Below, in pieces: positions 18,396-26,522 of a stretch of DNA of 64,000 nucleotides. This DNA is from Planomonospora parontospora. GTDB lineage: Bacteria; Actinomycetota; Actinomycetes; Streptosporangiales; Streptosporangiaceae. A model generated the notes under the pieces. The model searched no databases. It had not been told where the DNA came from and was given only the letters and a program-made list of their open reading frames with translations. The stretch is taken from contig BMQD01000013.1 of assembly GCA_014647935.1 (NCBI GenBank), positions 178,694-242,693 of the forward strand, given 5' to 3'. Position numbers and translations under genes: made by a program. Numbering within the stretch: the first letter of the stretch is position 1; every line of letters starts with the position of its first letter.

Positions 18396-19012
18396 TCCGT
18401 CTCCTCATCGTCGACGACCACCCCATCGTCCGCAACGGCCTGCGCGCCGCCTTCGAAGCCGAACCCGACATCGATGTCGCCGGCGAAGCCGCCAACGGCC
18501 GCGAAGGCATCGACCGCGCCGCCGCACTCGAGGTCGACATCGTCCTCATGGACCTGCGCATGCCCGAAATGGACGGCGTCAGCGCCATCACCGCCCTGCA
18601 CCACTCCCACCCCCACATCAAGACCCTCGTCCTGACCACCTTTGACGGTGACTCCGACGTCCTGCCCGCCATCGAAGCCGGCGCCACCGGTTACCTCCTC
18701 AAAGACGCCCCCACCGACGAACTCCTGCGCGCCGTGCGCGCCGCCGCCGCCGGCGAGCCGGTCCTGTCCCCCTCGGTCGCCGGCCGCCTGATGGGCCAGA
18801 TACGCCGACCGGTCAAGATCGCCCTCACCGACCGCGAACTCCAGGTCCTCACCCTCGTCGCCGAAGGCGCCTCCAACCGCCAGGCCGCCGCCAAACTCTT
18901 CATCAGCGAGGCGAGCATCAAGACCCACCTGCTGCACATCTACGACAAACTCGGCGTCCGCGACCGCGCCGCCGCCGTCGGCGAGGGGTATCGACGCGGT
19001 TTGCTCAGTTAA
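18392..19012 (+). CDS. Response regulator, NarL/LuxR class
   Basis: A 206-residue regulator starting at GTG 18392, whose GTGA overlaps the kinase stop. The receiver domain has DD at 8-9, phospho-acceptor Asp54 (IVLMDLRMPEMDG), Thr in LTTFD and Lys in LLKDAP. A C-terminal LuxR HTH follows: LTDRELQVLTLVAEGASNRQAAAKLFISEASIKTHLLHIYDKLGVRDR. It is expected to activate transcription of the exporter operon, perhaps through the palindrome at 14488-14511, although no direct link is shown. It is the last gene of the block. Confidence 0.92.
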   Translation: MIRLLIVDDHPIVRNGLRAAFEAEPDIDVAGEAANGREGIDRAAALEVDIVLMDLRMPEMDGVSAITALHHSHPHIKTLVLTTFDGDSDVLPAIEAGATGYLLKDAPTDELLRAVRAAAAGEPVLSPSVAGRLMGQIRRPVKIALTDRELQVLTLVAEGASNRQAAAKLFISEASIKTHLLHIYDKLGVRDRAAAVGEGYRRGLLS

Positions 19013-19149
19013 TCGACCAACAGCCCGCCTTTACCGATCCCACCCCTCCTACCTGCGGGGACGACGCAGATGGCGGCTGGTGGAGCCACCCTTCCAACAG
19101 ACCTTCGACGCCCTGCCCGAAAGCGGGATCAGGCCCGGTGATCGGCGTC

Positions 19150-19463
19150 CTACCCGGCGTATTCGGCGGCCGGGGCGATGGGGGTGATGACGTCGATCAG
19201 AGCAGCAGTCCCCGGACGGGGACGCCGTAGCCTTCCGGAACCGTCGGGTGGGCGGGGTCGAGGAGGGCGAGCTCGTATCCGGAATCTCCCGGTCGCCACA
19301 GGCTGACGTACCAGTCGGCCTCGAACGTCGTCTCGAACCCCAGCAGCCTCGTCGTGCAGATCAGCTGAAAGTGCTCCGCAGCGATTGCAGGGAATAACCC
19401 CGCAGTTCCCCTCGCTGCCCGGAACAGGCGATCATGGTCGAGGACGGCGGCCTCCGTGGGCAC
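19150..19463 (-). pseudogene. Decayed VOC/glyoxalase-fold gene
   Basis: The minus strand encodes LLGFETTFEADWYVSL and then YELALLDPAHPTVPEGYG and PVRGLLL, a highly characteristic VOC-family segment. The frame then stops at 19197. In another frame, immediately downstream, comes LIDVITPIAPAAEYAG and a stop at 19150-19152, which is the usual VOC C-terminus. The roughly 40-45 residues normally in between (the second beta-alpha-beta unit with its metal ligand) are missing, and the N-terminus (MPTEAAVLDHDRLF) does not resemble a VOC start. A deletion plus frameshift explains this best. The 137 bp between it and the response regulator (19013-19149) show no gene. Confidence 0.7.
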
Positions 19464-19497
19464 GGGACAGCCTGGAGGCCTCCTACAGTGAGTATCT

Positions 19498-22263
19498 GTG
19501 CTTTACGGTAGATCTGCGGAGATCAGTGCACTCGACGAGGTGATCGAGCGGGCCCGGGGCGGCTCCGGCGGCGCGGTGGTGCTGCGCGGCGAGGCGGGCG
19601 CGGGCAAGACGGCCCTGCTCGACGCGGTGGCCGCGCGCCGCGGCGCGATGCGGGTGCTGCGGACCACCTGCGCGGAGCCCGAGGCCGATCTTGCGTTCGC
19701 GGTGCTGCACCAGGTGCTGCGGCCGGTGACCGGCTCGCTCGACGCGCTGCCCGAGCCACAGCGCGACGCCGTGCGCGCGGCCCTGGGGCTCGCCGCGGGC
19801 GGTGCCGGCGACCGGTTCCTGCTGGGCGCCGGCGTGCTCTCGCTGCTGGTCGAGGCCGCCGCGCCGGACGGGCTGATCTGCCTGGTCGATGACTTCCAGT
19901 GGGCGGACCGGGCCTCGGCCGACGCGCTGCTGTTCGCCGCCAGGCGGCTGGGGACGGAACGGATCGCGCTGCTGCTCGCCGTACGCGGGGACGCTCCGGT
20001 CAAGGGCGTGCCGCTGACGGTGGACGTGCGGGGCTTGCCCGAGTCCGCCGCGGCCCGGTTGCTGGAGTCCCGCCACGGCGTGCTGCCCGCCCGTGTGGCG
20101 GAGGAGCTCGTCAAGCTGACCGGTGCGAACCCGCTCGCCCTGGGCGAGATCGCCGCCCGCCTGACGCCCGCGCAGCTCGCCGGGCGCGAACCGCTGCCCG
20201 ACCCGCTGCCCGGCGGGGTCCGGCTCTTCGGCGAGCGGGTGGCCATGTTGTCCGCCGCCGCCCGGCTGGTCGCCCTGGTCGCCGCCGTCGAGGCAGACCT
20301 CGGCCTGGTCCTGCACGCCGCCGGCCGGCTCTGCGCCGAGCAGGCGGTACCGCCGGGGGCGGAGGCGGATCGGCCGTCCCCGTCCGGGCCGGGGACGGCC
20401 GATCCGGAACCCGCGGGGCCGGGGACGGCGGCGGCCGGTGCGGGACGGGCGGCGCTGGCCGAGCTGGAGGAGAGCGGGCTGGCAGGGGTGTCGGGCACGA
20501 GCGTGCGCTTCCGCCATCCGCTCGTCCGGTCCGCCGTCCACGAGGCGGCCGCCCCCGCCGACGTCCGCCGGGTGCACGCCGTCCTGGCGGAGCTGACCGA
20601 TGGCGACCGCCGCGCCTGGCACCTGGCCGGCGCCGCGCTGGGCCGGGACGAGTCGGTCGCCGCCGCGCTGGCGGAGGCCGCGGAGCGGGCGCGCGACCGC
20701 GGCGGGTACGGCGCCGCCGCCGCGGCCCTCGCCAGGGCCGCCGGGCTGACCCCCGACCCGCGGACCAGGGCCGCCCGGCTGAAGGACGCCGCCGTCGCGG
20801 CCTGGCTCGGCGGCCGCCCCGGACAGGCCGAGTCGCTGCTGGCAGAGGCCCGCGAACAGGCCGACGGGGACGCCGCTCTCCTCATGGAGATCGCCCGGCT
20901 CCGGGGCCGGTTCGAGCTGAACTCGGGCAGCGCCGCCGAGGCCGTACGGATCCTGGCGGTGGGTGAGAGCCTGGACATGCTGGCCGACGCGGCGGAGGCG
21001 GCCTCGTACGTCGGCGATACCGCGGCCATGGTCGAGCTCGGCCGCCGGGCCGCAGCGCACCCCGAGGGGTTCCTGCGGGACGCGGTGGCCGGGATCGGCT
21101 TGACGCTGGACGGCGACGCCGCCGGGCCGGTCCTGCTCCGGCGGGCGCTGGCGCGGGCGGACGAACTGGAGGAGGCGGCGGAGTACCTGTGGGCGGCGGC
21201 CGCGGCCAGCTACCTGGGCGAGCCGGACCTGGCCACCGAGATGGCCGACCGGGCCGGGCGGGTGGCCAGGGTCTCGGGGATGGCCGGGCAGCTCCCCGTG
21301 GTGCTGGAGTTCGTGGCGACCGCCGAGCGCATCGCCGGGCGGCTGGCGCGCAGCCGGGCCGTCTCCGAGGAGGGCCTGGAGCTGGCCCGTGAGGCCGGGT
21401 ACGAGAACACGGTGGCCGCGCACCTGGCCAACCTGGCGGTACTGGCGGCGCTGCGGGGGGAGGAGGAAGACTGCGAGCGGCACTCCCGCGAGGCGTTGGC
21501 CATCGCCGTCCCCCACCGCGTGGGTCTGCGGGTGGGGGTGGCCGCCTACGCGCCGGCGCTGCTCGAGTTGTGTCTGGGCCGCTACGCGGCGGCGCACGAC
21601 CGTTTCCGGGCGATCGTCGCGGCGGGGCCTGGCGCGGGGCATCCGACCGTGGTGTGGCGGACGGCGCCGGACCGCGTCGAGGCCGCCGTGGGTGCGGGCG
21701 ACGAGAGGGGTGCGCGGACGGCGCTGGAGGCGTACGAGCAGTGGTCGGTGCACGCCGCAACGGCCGAGTCGCGCGCGCTGCTGGCCCGCTGCCGAGGGCT
21801 GGTCGAATCGTCACAGGACGCCTTCGGCGAGGCGCTACGGCTGCACACCAACCCGTTCGAGGCGGCCAGGACGGCCCTGCTGCTGGGTGAGCGCCTGCGC
21901 CGCGGGCAGCGGCCGGGCGAGGCGCGGGCGCATCTGCGGACGGCGTGGGAGACGTTCGAGCGGGCCGGCGCGCGGCCGTGGGCGCGGCGCGCGCAGGCCG
22001 AACTGCGGGCGGCCGGCGAGAACGGGCAGGCCCCGCCCGCATCCGTGCTCGGCGCGCTGACCCCGCAGGAGCTGCGCATCGCGGGCCTGGTCGCCGACGG
22101 GCTGTCGAGCAAGCAGATCGCCGCCCAGCTCTTCTTGAGCCCGCGCACGGTCGAGTACCACCTGTACAAGATCTATCCGAAGCTGGGCATCGGCTCCCGT
22201 ACGGAGCTGGCGCGGCTGGTAGTTCTACGGAAGGCGCCCGTGGCCGGGGACGGCATGCTCTGA
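19498..22263 (+). CDS. Large LuxR-family (LAL) regulator with AAA ATPase domain
   Basis: A 921-residue regulator. The N-terminal ATPase has Walker A GEAGAGKT (31-38) and Walker B LICLVDDFQWAD (about 128-139). A TPR-like helical middle follows, with Ala/Leu repeats. The C-terminal LuxR HTH is LTPQELRIAGLVADGLSSKQIAAQLFLSPRTVEYHLYKIYPKLGI (about 852-897). A Pro/Gly-rich insertion (about 285-318) splits the middle. GTG 19498 is the start, with TACAGT eight bases upstream, consistent with a leaderless transcript. LAL proteins sense ligands in an ATP-dependent way and often activate catabolic or secondary-metabolite genes. The alpha/beta hydrolase gene follows after three bases, so it is the likely target or partner. 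Confidence 0.92.
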   Translation: MLYGRSAEISALDEVIERARGGSGGAVVLRGEAGAGKTALLDAVAARRGAMRVLRTTCAEPEADLAFAVLHQVLRPVTGSLDALPEPQRDAVRAALGLAAGGAGDRFLLGAGVLSLLVEAAAPDGLICLVDDFQWADRASADALLFAARRLGTERIALLLAVRGDAPVKGVPLTVDVRGLPESAAARLLESRHGVLPARVAEELVKLTGANPLALGEIAARLTPAQLAGREPLPDPLPGGVRLFGERVAMLSAAARLVALVAAVEADLGLVLHAAGRLCAEQAVPPGAEADRPSPSGPGTADPEPAGPGTAAAGAGRAALAELEESGLAGVSGTSVRFRHPLVRSAVHEAAAPADVRRVHAVLAELTDGDRRAWHLAGAALGRDESVAAALAEAAERARDRGGYGAAAAALARAAGLTPDPRTRAARLKDAAVAAWLGGRPGQAESLLAEAREQADGDAALLMEIARLRGRFELNSGSAAEAVRILAVGESLDMLADAAEAASYVGDTAAMVELGRRAAAHPEGFLRDAVAGIGLTLDGDAAGPVLLRRALARADELEEAAEYLWAAAAASYLGEPDLATEMADRAGRVARVSGMAGQLPVVLEFVATAERIAGRLARSRAVSEEGLELAREAGYENTVAAHLANLAVLAALRGEEEDCERHSREALAIAVPHRVGLRVGVAAYAPALLELCLGRYAAAHDRFRAIVAAGPGAGHPTVVWRTAPDRVEAAVGAGDERGARTALEAYEQWSVHAATAESRALLARCRGLVESSQDAFGEALRLHTNPFEAARTALLLGERLRRGQRPGEARAHLRTAWETFERAGARPWARRAQAELRAAGENGQAPPASVLGALTPQELRIAGLVADGLSSKQIAAQLFLSPRTVEYHLYKIYPKLGIGSRTELARLVVLRKAPVAGDGML

Positions 22264-22266
22264 GGC

Positions 22267-23145
22267 ATGCAGAACGTGGACATCTGGAGTGAAGAGTTCG
22301 GCGCCGAGACGGACGCGCCGATCCTGCTGATCATGGGTTCGATGTCGCAAGGCGTCCTGTGGCCGGACGAGTTCGTCGGCCGGCTGACCGCCGGAGGCCG
22401 CAGGGTGATCCGCTACGACCACCGCGACACCGGCATGTCGGGTACCGTCGACTTCGCGGCCGAGCCGTACACCTGGGACGACATCAAGAACGACGTGTAC
22501 CGCGTGATGGACGCCCACGGCCTGGACAGCGCCCACCTGGTCGGCCACTCGGCGGGCGGGCTGCTCGCCCAGTTCGTCGCCGTGGAGGCACCGGAGCGGG
22601 TGCGCTCGCTGACCGTCATCGGCTCCTCGCCGCTCGGCGGCGGTGAGGGCGAGGTACTCGTGCGGGCCCTGACGGGGCAGTCGCAACCCGAGGAGAGCCT
22701 GCCGGAGCCGGCACCGGAGTTCGTGGAATTCTTCAGCGCGCTGATCGCCGCCCCGCCGCCGCAGGACCGGCGCGCGCGGATCGACGTAATGATCGCCGAG
22801 CAGCGCGTGCTGCACGGCACTGGGCTGCCGTTCGACGAGGACGCGGCGCGCCGGTTGCAGGAGCGGATCTACGACCGGGCCCGCGACCTGTCGGCGGTGG
22901 CCAACCACCGGCTGGCCGCGATGGCCAGGCCCGACTTCGAGCCGGTGGGCATGCTGCACCGGGTGACGGCGCCCACCCTGGTCGTCGAGGGCAGCCACGA
23001 GCCGGTCAAGCCGGGCCACGGCGCGATCATCGCCGAGCGGATCCCGGAGGCGCGGCTGATGATCGCGGCGGGCATGGGGCACACGCTGCCCCCGGAGGTA
23101 CACGAGGAATTGGCGGCCGCCGTCCTCGCTCACACGGCCGAGTGA
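22267..23145 (+). CDS. Alpha/beta hydrolase
   Basis: A 292-residue hydrolase, three bases downstream of the LuxR regulator and therefore cotranscribed. The fold is clear: LLIMGSMSQGVLWPDEF at the oxyanion position, RVIRYDHRDTGMSG, nucleophile elbow GHSAGG (Ser about 95), acid in PTLVVEGSHEPVKPGHG, and the catalytic His in AGMGHTLP (about 277). The pattern YDHRDTGMS is common in rdmC-like esterases, such as the aclacinomycin methylesterase, so ester hydrolysis is likely. No signal peptide. The substrate is unknown. Confidence 0.9.
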   Translation: MQNVDIWSEEFGAETDAPILLIMGSMSQGVLWPDEFVGRLTAGGRRVIRYDHRDTGMSGTVDFAAEPYTWDDIKNDVYRVMDAHGLDSAHLVGHSAGGLLAQFVAVEAPERVRSLTVIGSSPLGGGEGEVLVRALTGQSQPEESLPEPAPEFVEFFSALIAAPPPQDRRARIDVMIAEQRVLHGTGLPFDEDAARRLQERIYDRARDLSAVANHRLAAMARPDFEPVGMLHRVTAPTLVVEGSHEPVKPGHGAIIAERIPEARLMIAAGMGHTLPPEVHEELAAAVLAHTAE

Positions 23146-23629
23146 CATGTGTTCGAGATCGGGTCGAGCCACCGCAGAAGGAGGTCCCGGCAGCAATCGA
23201 GCCCGGAACTTCCGGCGGGCGGGTACGGGGCCTCCGGAGGGTGGGTAAAGCGGGCGACGCGCCGGGGCGGGCACGCCGCGGAACCCGTCCTCCCACGGAT
23301 GCGGGCGGTCCAAACCCCATACCGGGGCGATCTTTGCACCACTCCTCCGCCTCGGCCCGCCCGTCCCGGTCAGCCCGGACCACTCGAACCGCCCCCCAAC
23401 CGCGAAGATCATGCAAACAGCCTTCCCGACCGTGTCGCAGGGCCCGTCCGGCGTTTCCCCGGCGTACTAGAAACCGCGTAGAGAGACCGCCGCGGTGTCC
23501 TGCCGGAAGCATGCCGGCAGGACGGGCGGGCGTCCTTCGTGCGATCCACGGACGCGGGACCGGCCGGCGCTCCCGGGTGTCACGGCGCCCGGACGCGTCT
23601 CCCGCACGCGGCCCGAAGGAAGGACGGTT
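23146..23629 (+). other. 484-bp gene-free leader before the transglycosylase gene
   Basis: No convincing coding frame is present. A 10-bp hairpin lies at 23497-23523 (arms GTCCTGCCGG and CCGGCAGGAC, 7-base loop), which could be a terminator for the upstream gene or an attenuator. Cell-wall hydrolase genes of actinomycetes often carry the c-di-AMP (ydaO) riboswitch in such leaders, but its conserved GGTGAATC-type core was not found here. Confidence 0.45.
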
Positions 23630-24139
23630 TTGGACAGTCACCGCGCTTTACGCGCCGCAGCCGTGACCGTGGTCGCCACCTCCGCCGTGGTCGGCTCCGC
23701 GGCGACCGGTACGACCGGGGCGACCCGTACGCCGGTCGCGGAGAGGACGGTCGCGGCAGGGACGGCGGAGCGGATTCACCTGGCCACCTGGTCCACCCGG
23801 GCCAGGCCCGGGACCAGGTCTCTCGCGAGGACCACGAAGGGCAGGAACAAGGCGATCGCGTTCCGCCTCGTCTCCCGCCGCGCGTGGTCCCACGACCAGT
23901 TCCGCTGCCTGGACAGTCTCTGGACCAGGGAGAGCAACTGGAACCACCGGGCGTACAACCGCTACTCGGGTGCCTACGGCATCCCCCAGGCGCTGCCGGG
24001 CTCGAAGATGGGCGGCAGCGGCGGGGACTGGCGGTCGAGCCCGGTCACGCAGATCCGCTGGGGCCTGCGGTACATCAAGCAGCGCTACGGCTCGCCGTGC
24101 GGTGCGTGGGGTCACTTCCGGTCGACGAACTGGTACTGA
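23630..24139 (+). CDS. Secreted lytic transglycosylase-like (SLT-fold) protein
   Basis: The start is set at TTG 23630, preceded by AAGGAAGGA at an optimal distance, giving 169 residues with an N-terminal signal peptide (basic DSHRALRAA, hydrophobic AVTVVATSAVVGSAATG). The C-terminal domain has the catalytic Glu in CLDSLWTRESNWNHRAYNRYSGAYGIPQALPGSKMG, the pattern of SLT/lysozyme-like domains, with GLRYIKQRYGSPCGAWGHF at the end. Cys pairs (FRCLD and SPCGAW) probably form a disulphide. It should cleave peptidoglycan outside the membrane. Convergent with a TetR gene across a strong hairpin. Confidence 0.87.
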   Translation: MDSHRALRAAAVTVVATSAVVGSAATGTTGATRTPVAERTVAAGTAERIHLATWSTRARPGTRSLARTTKGRNKAIAFRLVSRRAWSHDQFRCLDSLWTRESNWNHRAYNRYSGAYGIPQALPGSKMGGSGGDWRSSPVTQIRWGLRYIKQRYGSPCGAWGHFRSTNWY

Positions 24140-24187
24140 CCCCTTTCTCTCCGGGAGCGTCCAGGGGAAGGGCGCGCTCCCGTCGGG

Positions 24188-24212
24188 CGCCCGGGGCCGC
24201 CGGCCCCGGGCG
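24188..24212. terminator. Bidirectional terminator hairpin
   Basis: A 10-12-bp GC stem (CGCCCGGGGCCG at 24188-24199 with its complement at 24201-24212; effective loop GCC) lies between the convergent transglycosylase and TetR genes, ending at the TetR stop codon. Confidence 0.6.
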
Positions 24213-24851
24213 TCACCCGTGCCGCCCGCGCTCCACGGCGATGGCCCGGATGAGCAGTTCCAGCCCGAACTCGAACTCGGCCTCGTGGTCGCACGCGCCC
24301 AGCTCGGCGGCCAGGGAGCTGGTCTCGGGGAAGAGCACCGGGTCCACCTTCCCGATCTCCGCCTGGGAGTGGTGGACCGGGGCGAAGGTCGGGGTCACGC
24401 CGACCTCCCGCAGCAGCGAGCCCACGATGTAGGCGATGAACGTGCGCAGGATGCGCACCGCCTCCTCGCCGCCGAACCCGGCGCTGCGCAGCGTGGCCAG
24501 CGCCCGCTCGACCGGGAGCAGCCCGGCGGCCGACTGGAGCTGGCGGCTGACCACCACCATCGTGCACCGGGGGTAGTGGTGGGCGATCTGCCGGAACGCC
24601 CGCGCCTGGATGCGCACCCGCTCGGTCCACTCGGCGTCGGGGTCGTCGGCGAACTCGATCTCCGACAGCACCGTCTCGGCCACCGCGTCCAGCAGCGCCG
24701 CCTTGTTGGGCACGTGGTTGTAGAGCGACATGACGCCCACCCCCAGCTCCCCCGCGATCCTGCGCATGGACACCGCGTCGGCGCCCTCCCGCTCGATCAG
24801 TTCGATGGCGGCGGCGACGATGCGCGGACGGGACAGCGGCTCGGGCGACAT
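24213..24851 (-). CDS. TetR-family transcriptional regulator
   Basis: A 212-residue protein from ATG 24851 (MSPEPLSRPRIV), preceded by GGGAG. The HTH is RIVAAAIELIEREGADAVSMRRIAGELGVGVMSLYNHVPNKAALLDAVAE. The C-terminal domain ends FEFGLELLIRAIAVERGRHG, as in TetR_C-type members. It is divergent from the ferritin-like gene, and two 15-bp perfect-arm palindromes fill the 88-bp intergenic region, so it almost certainly represses itself and that gene. Its ligand is unknown; a hydrophobic compound is typical. Confidence 0.9.
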   Translation of the reverse strand: MSPEPLSRPRIVAAAIELIEREGADAVSMRRIAGELGVGVMSLYNHVPNKAALLDAVAETVLSEIEFADDPDAEWTERVRIQARAFRQIAHHYPRCTMVVVSRQLQSAAGLLPVERALATLRSAGFGGEEAVRILRTFIAYIVGSLLREVGVTPTFAPVHHSQAEIGKVDPVLFPETSSLAAELGACDHEAEFEFGLELLIRAIAVERGRHG

Positions 24852-24880
24852 GCTCCCATTCTCCCCCCGCCCATTGACGC

Positions 24881-24926
24881 ACGTACACCGTACGTGCCAC
24901 GCTCGAAGCATACGTACGGTGTACGT
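24881..24926. promoter_or_regulatory. Twin TetR operators, ACGTAC-N3-GTACGT
   Basis: ACGTACACCGTACGT at 24881-24895 and its exact reverse complement ACGTACGGTGTACGT at 24912-24926 are two identical palindromic sites, centre to centre 31 bases (three helical turns). A TTGACG -35 element (24874-24879) abuts the first site, so occupancy would block the rightward promoter, and probably the leftward one too. Confidence 0.8.
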
Positions 24927-24939
24927 CTCTGGAGGCCGC

Positions 24940-26055
24940 ATGTCGACGCACGATCTCTACACGATCCCGGCCGAGCTCTCCACGTGGGACGTGGAAGCCG
25001 CCGGCGCCGCCCGTTTCACCTGGGAGTACGACGACGGCAGGGACCGCATGCTCGCCCTCTACCAGAAGGGCAAGGACAAGCAGTGGGACTCCGTCAAGCG
25101 CATCGACTGGGGCCTGGAGGTCGATCCGTACAACGTGCTCGGCATCCCCGACACCACCATCGCGATCTACGGCACCCCGCTCTGGGAGCGGATGGGCGAA
25201 AGGCAGCGCCGGGACGTGCGCCTGCACGGGGCGGCCTGGCAGTTCTCCCAGTTCCTGCACGGCGAGCAGGGCGCGATGATCTGCTCGGCCCGGATCGTCG
25301 AGTCGGTGCCCGACCTCGACTCCAAGTTCTACGCCGCCACCCAGACCATGGACGAGGCCCGGCACGCCGAGACCTACGCCCGCTTCCTGCAGGAGAAGGT
25401 GGGCCTGGCCTACCCGATCAACGAGCACCTCAAGGCGCTGCTGGACAGCACGCTGAGCGACTCCCGCTGGGACATGCCCTACCTCGGCATGCAGGTGCTC
25501 ATCGAGGGCCTGGCCCTGGCCGCCTTCGGCGTGATGCGCGACATCACCACCAAGCCGCTGCCCAAGCAGATCCTCGCCTACGTGATGCAGGACGAGGCCC
25601 GCCACGTCGCCTTCGGCCGCATGGCGCTGCGCGACTACTACGCCGGGCTGTCCGGGAGCGAGCTGCGCGAACGCGAGGACTTCGTCATCGAGGGCTGCTA
25701 CCTGATGCGCGACCGCCTGCGCGGCAGGGAGACCTGGGAGAACCTCGGCCTGAACAGGTCCGAGGTGACCGAGGCCATGGAGTGCGTCGACCGCTCCGAG
25801 TACCTCAGGCTGTTCCGCTCCCTGCTGTTCAGCCGCATCGTCCCCTGCGTCAAGGACATCGGCCTGTGGAGCCCCCGCCTGCAGCAGGCCTACGCCGACA
25901 TGGGCGTGCTGGACATGGCCGGCCAGAGCCTGGAGGCGCTGATGCGGCAGGACGAGGACATCGCCGAGAAGCTCGACGCCGAGCGCTTCGCCGCCGAAGA
26001 AGCCGAACGCCACGCCGAGGTCGCCGAGACCGTCGCCCTCGGCACCGACTCCTGA
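24940..26055 (+). CDS. Ferritin-like (diiron) domain protein
   Basis: A 371-residue helical protein, start ATG 24940 with GGAGG five bases upstream. Diiron ligands are visible in two halves: FLHGEQGAM (Glu about 108) with MDEARHAETYARF (Glu/His about 139-142), and LIEGLALAAF with MQDEARHVAFGRMALRDY. This ribonucleotide-reductase-R2/ferritin-like four-helix pattern carries two carboxylate-bridged sets for O2 activation, so an oxygenase, desaturase or oxidase is expected. The Asp/Glu-rich tail (EEAERHAEVAETVALGTDS) is disordered. Divergent TetR control suggests an inducible role. Cytosolic. Its substrate is not known. Confidence 0.85.
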   Translation: MSTHDLYTIPAELSTWDVEAAGAARFTWEYDDGRDRMLALYQKGKDKQWDSVKRIDWGLEVDPYNVLGIPDTTIAIYGTPLWERMGERQRRDVRLHGAAWQFSQFLHGEQGAMICSARIVESVPDLDSKFYAATQTMDEARHAETYARFLQEKVGLAYPINEHLKALLDSTLSDSRWDMPYLGMQVLIEGLALAAFGVMRDITTKPLPKQILAYVMQDEARHVAFGRMALRDYYAGLSGSELREREDFVIEGCYLMRDRLRGRETWENLGLNRSEVTEAMECVDRSEYLRLFRSLLFSRIVPCVKDIGLWSPRLQQAYADMGVLDMAGQSLEALMRQDEDIAEKLDAERFAAEEAERHAEVAETVALGTDS

Positions 26056-26075
26056 CCCTGCCGCCGCCCTGCCCC

Positions 26076-26117
26076 GCCGGGACGCGGTACGGCCTTGCCG
26101 GGACGCGGTACGGCCTT
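26076..26117 (+). repeat. 21-bp tandem repeat carrying the -35 region of the next gene
   Basis: GCCGGGACGCGGTACGGCCTT occurs head to tail at 26076-26096 and 26097-26117. The end of the second copy plus the following bases supply TTGCCG (26116-26121), which is 17 bases from TACCGT (26139-26144), itself six bases before ATG 26151. Confidence 0.6.
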
Positions 26118-26150
26118 GCCGGAGAGCCGGATCAGGCGTACCGTCCGGCC

Positions 26151-26447
26151 ATGACCGTCGTACAACACCGGCCCCGCACGGCGTGGGACGCCGCACGCGC
26201 GTTCGTCGCCGCGGCGGACTGCGACGTCTACTGGTGGCTCACCGACGCGGTGGCGCACCACCTCGGCGCCGCCTACCGGCAGGCTCTGACCGAGACGCGC
26301 CTGCGCCTGCAGCGGCGGGAGGACGCGGGGTCCGCCGAGGCGGGGGCCTGGCGGGCGCGGCTGGAGGAGCTGCTCCAGGACCGCCCCGACCTCGCTCCCG
26401 TCCTCCGGCGACTGGCCGCGGAGACCGCCGGGCGACTGCCCCGCTGA
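26151..26447 (+). CDS. Small hypothetical protein (98 aa)
   Basis: MTVVQHRPRTAWDAARAFVAAADCDVYWWLTDAVAHHLGAAYRQ and on, ending LAAETAGRLPR. It is mostly alpha-helical with Arg/Glu-rich amphipathic stretches (LRLQRREDAGSAEAGAWRARLEELL); no known domain recognised. It has a clean leaderless promoter (TTGCCG-N17-TACCGT-N6-ATG), which supports a real gene despite its size. It follows the ferritin-like gene in the same direction by 95 bases, but its own promoter suggests independent control. Convergent with the dehalogenase-like gene. Confidence 0.65.
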   Translation: MTVVQHRPRTAWDAARAFVAAADCDVYWWLTDAVAHHLGAAYRQALTETRLRLQRREDAGSAEAGAWRARLEELLQDRPDLAPVLRRLAAETAGRLPR

Positions 26448-26522
26448 GCCCGTCGCCCCGCCCCACCTGGCCCGGACCTCCCGGCCGGACCGGTGGGCCG
26501 GACCGGTGAAGGCGTGCTGCGA

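Noticed and set aside
23146-23629. ydaO c-di-AMP riboswitch
   Set aside because: The expected conserved core strings were not found by reading; a covariance-model search is needed to be sure.
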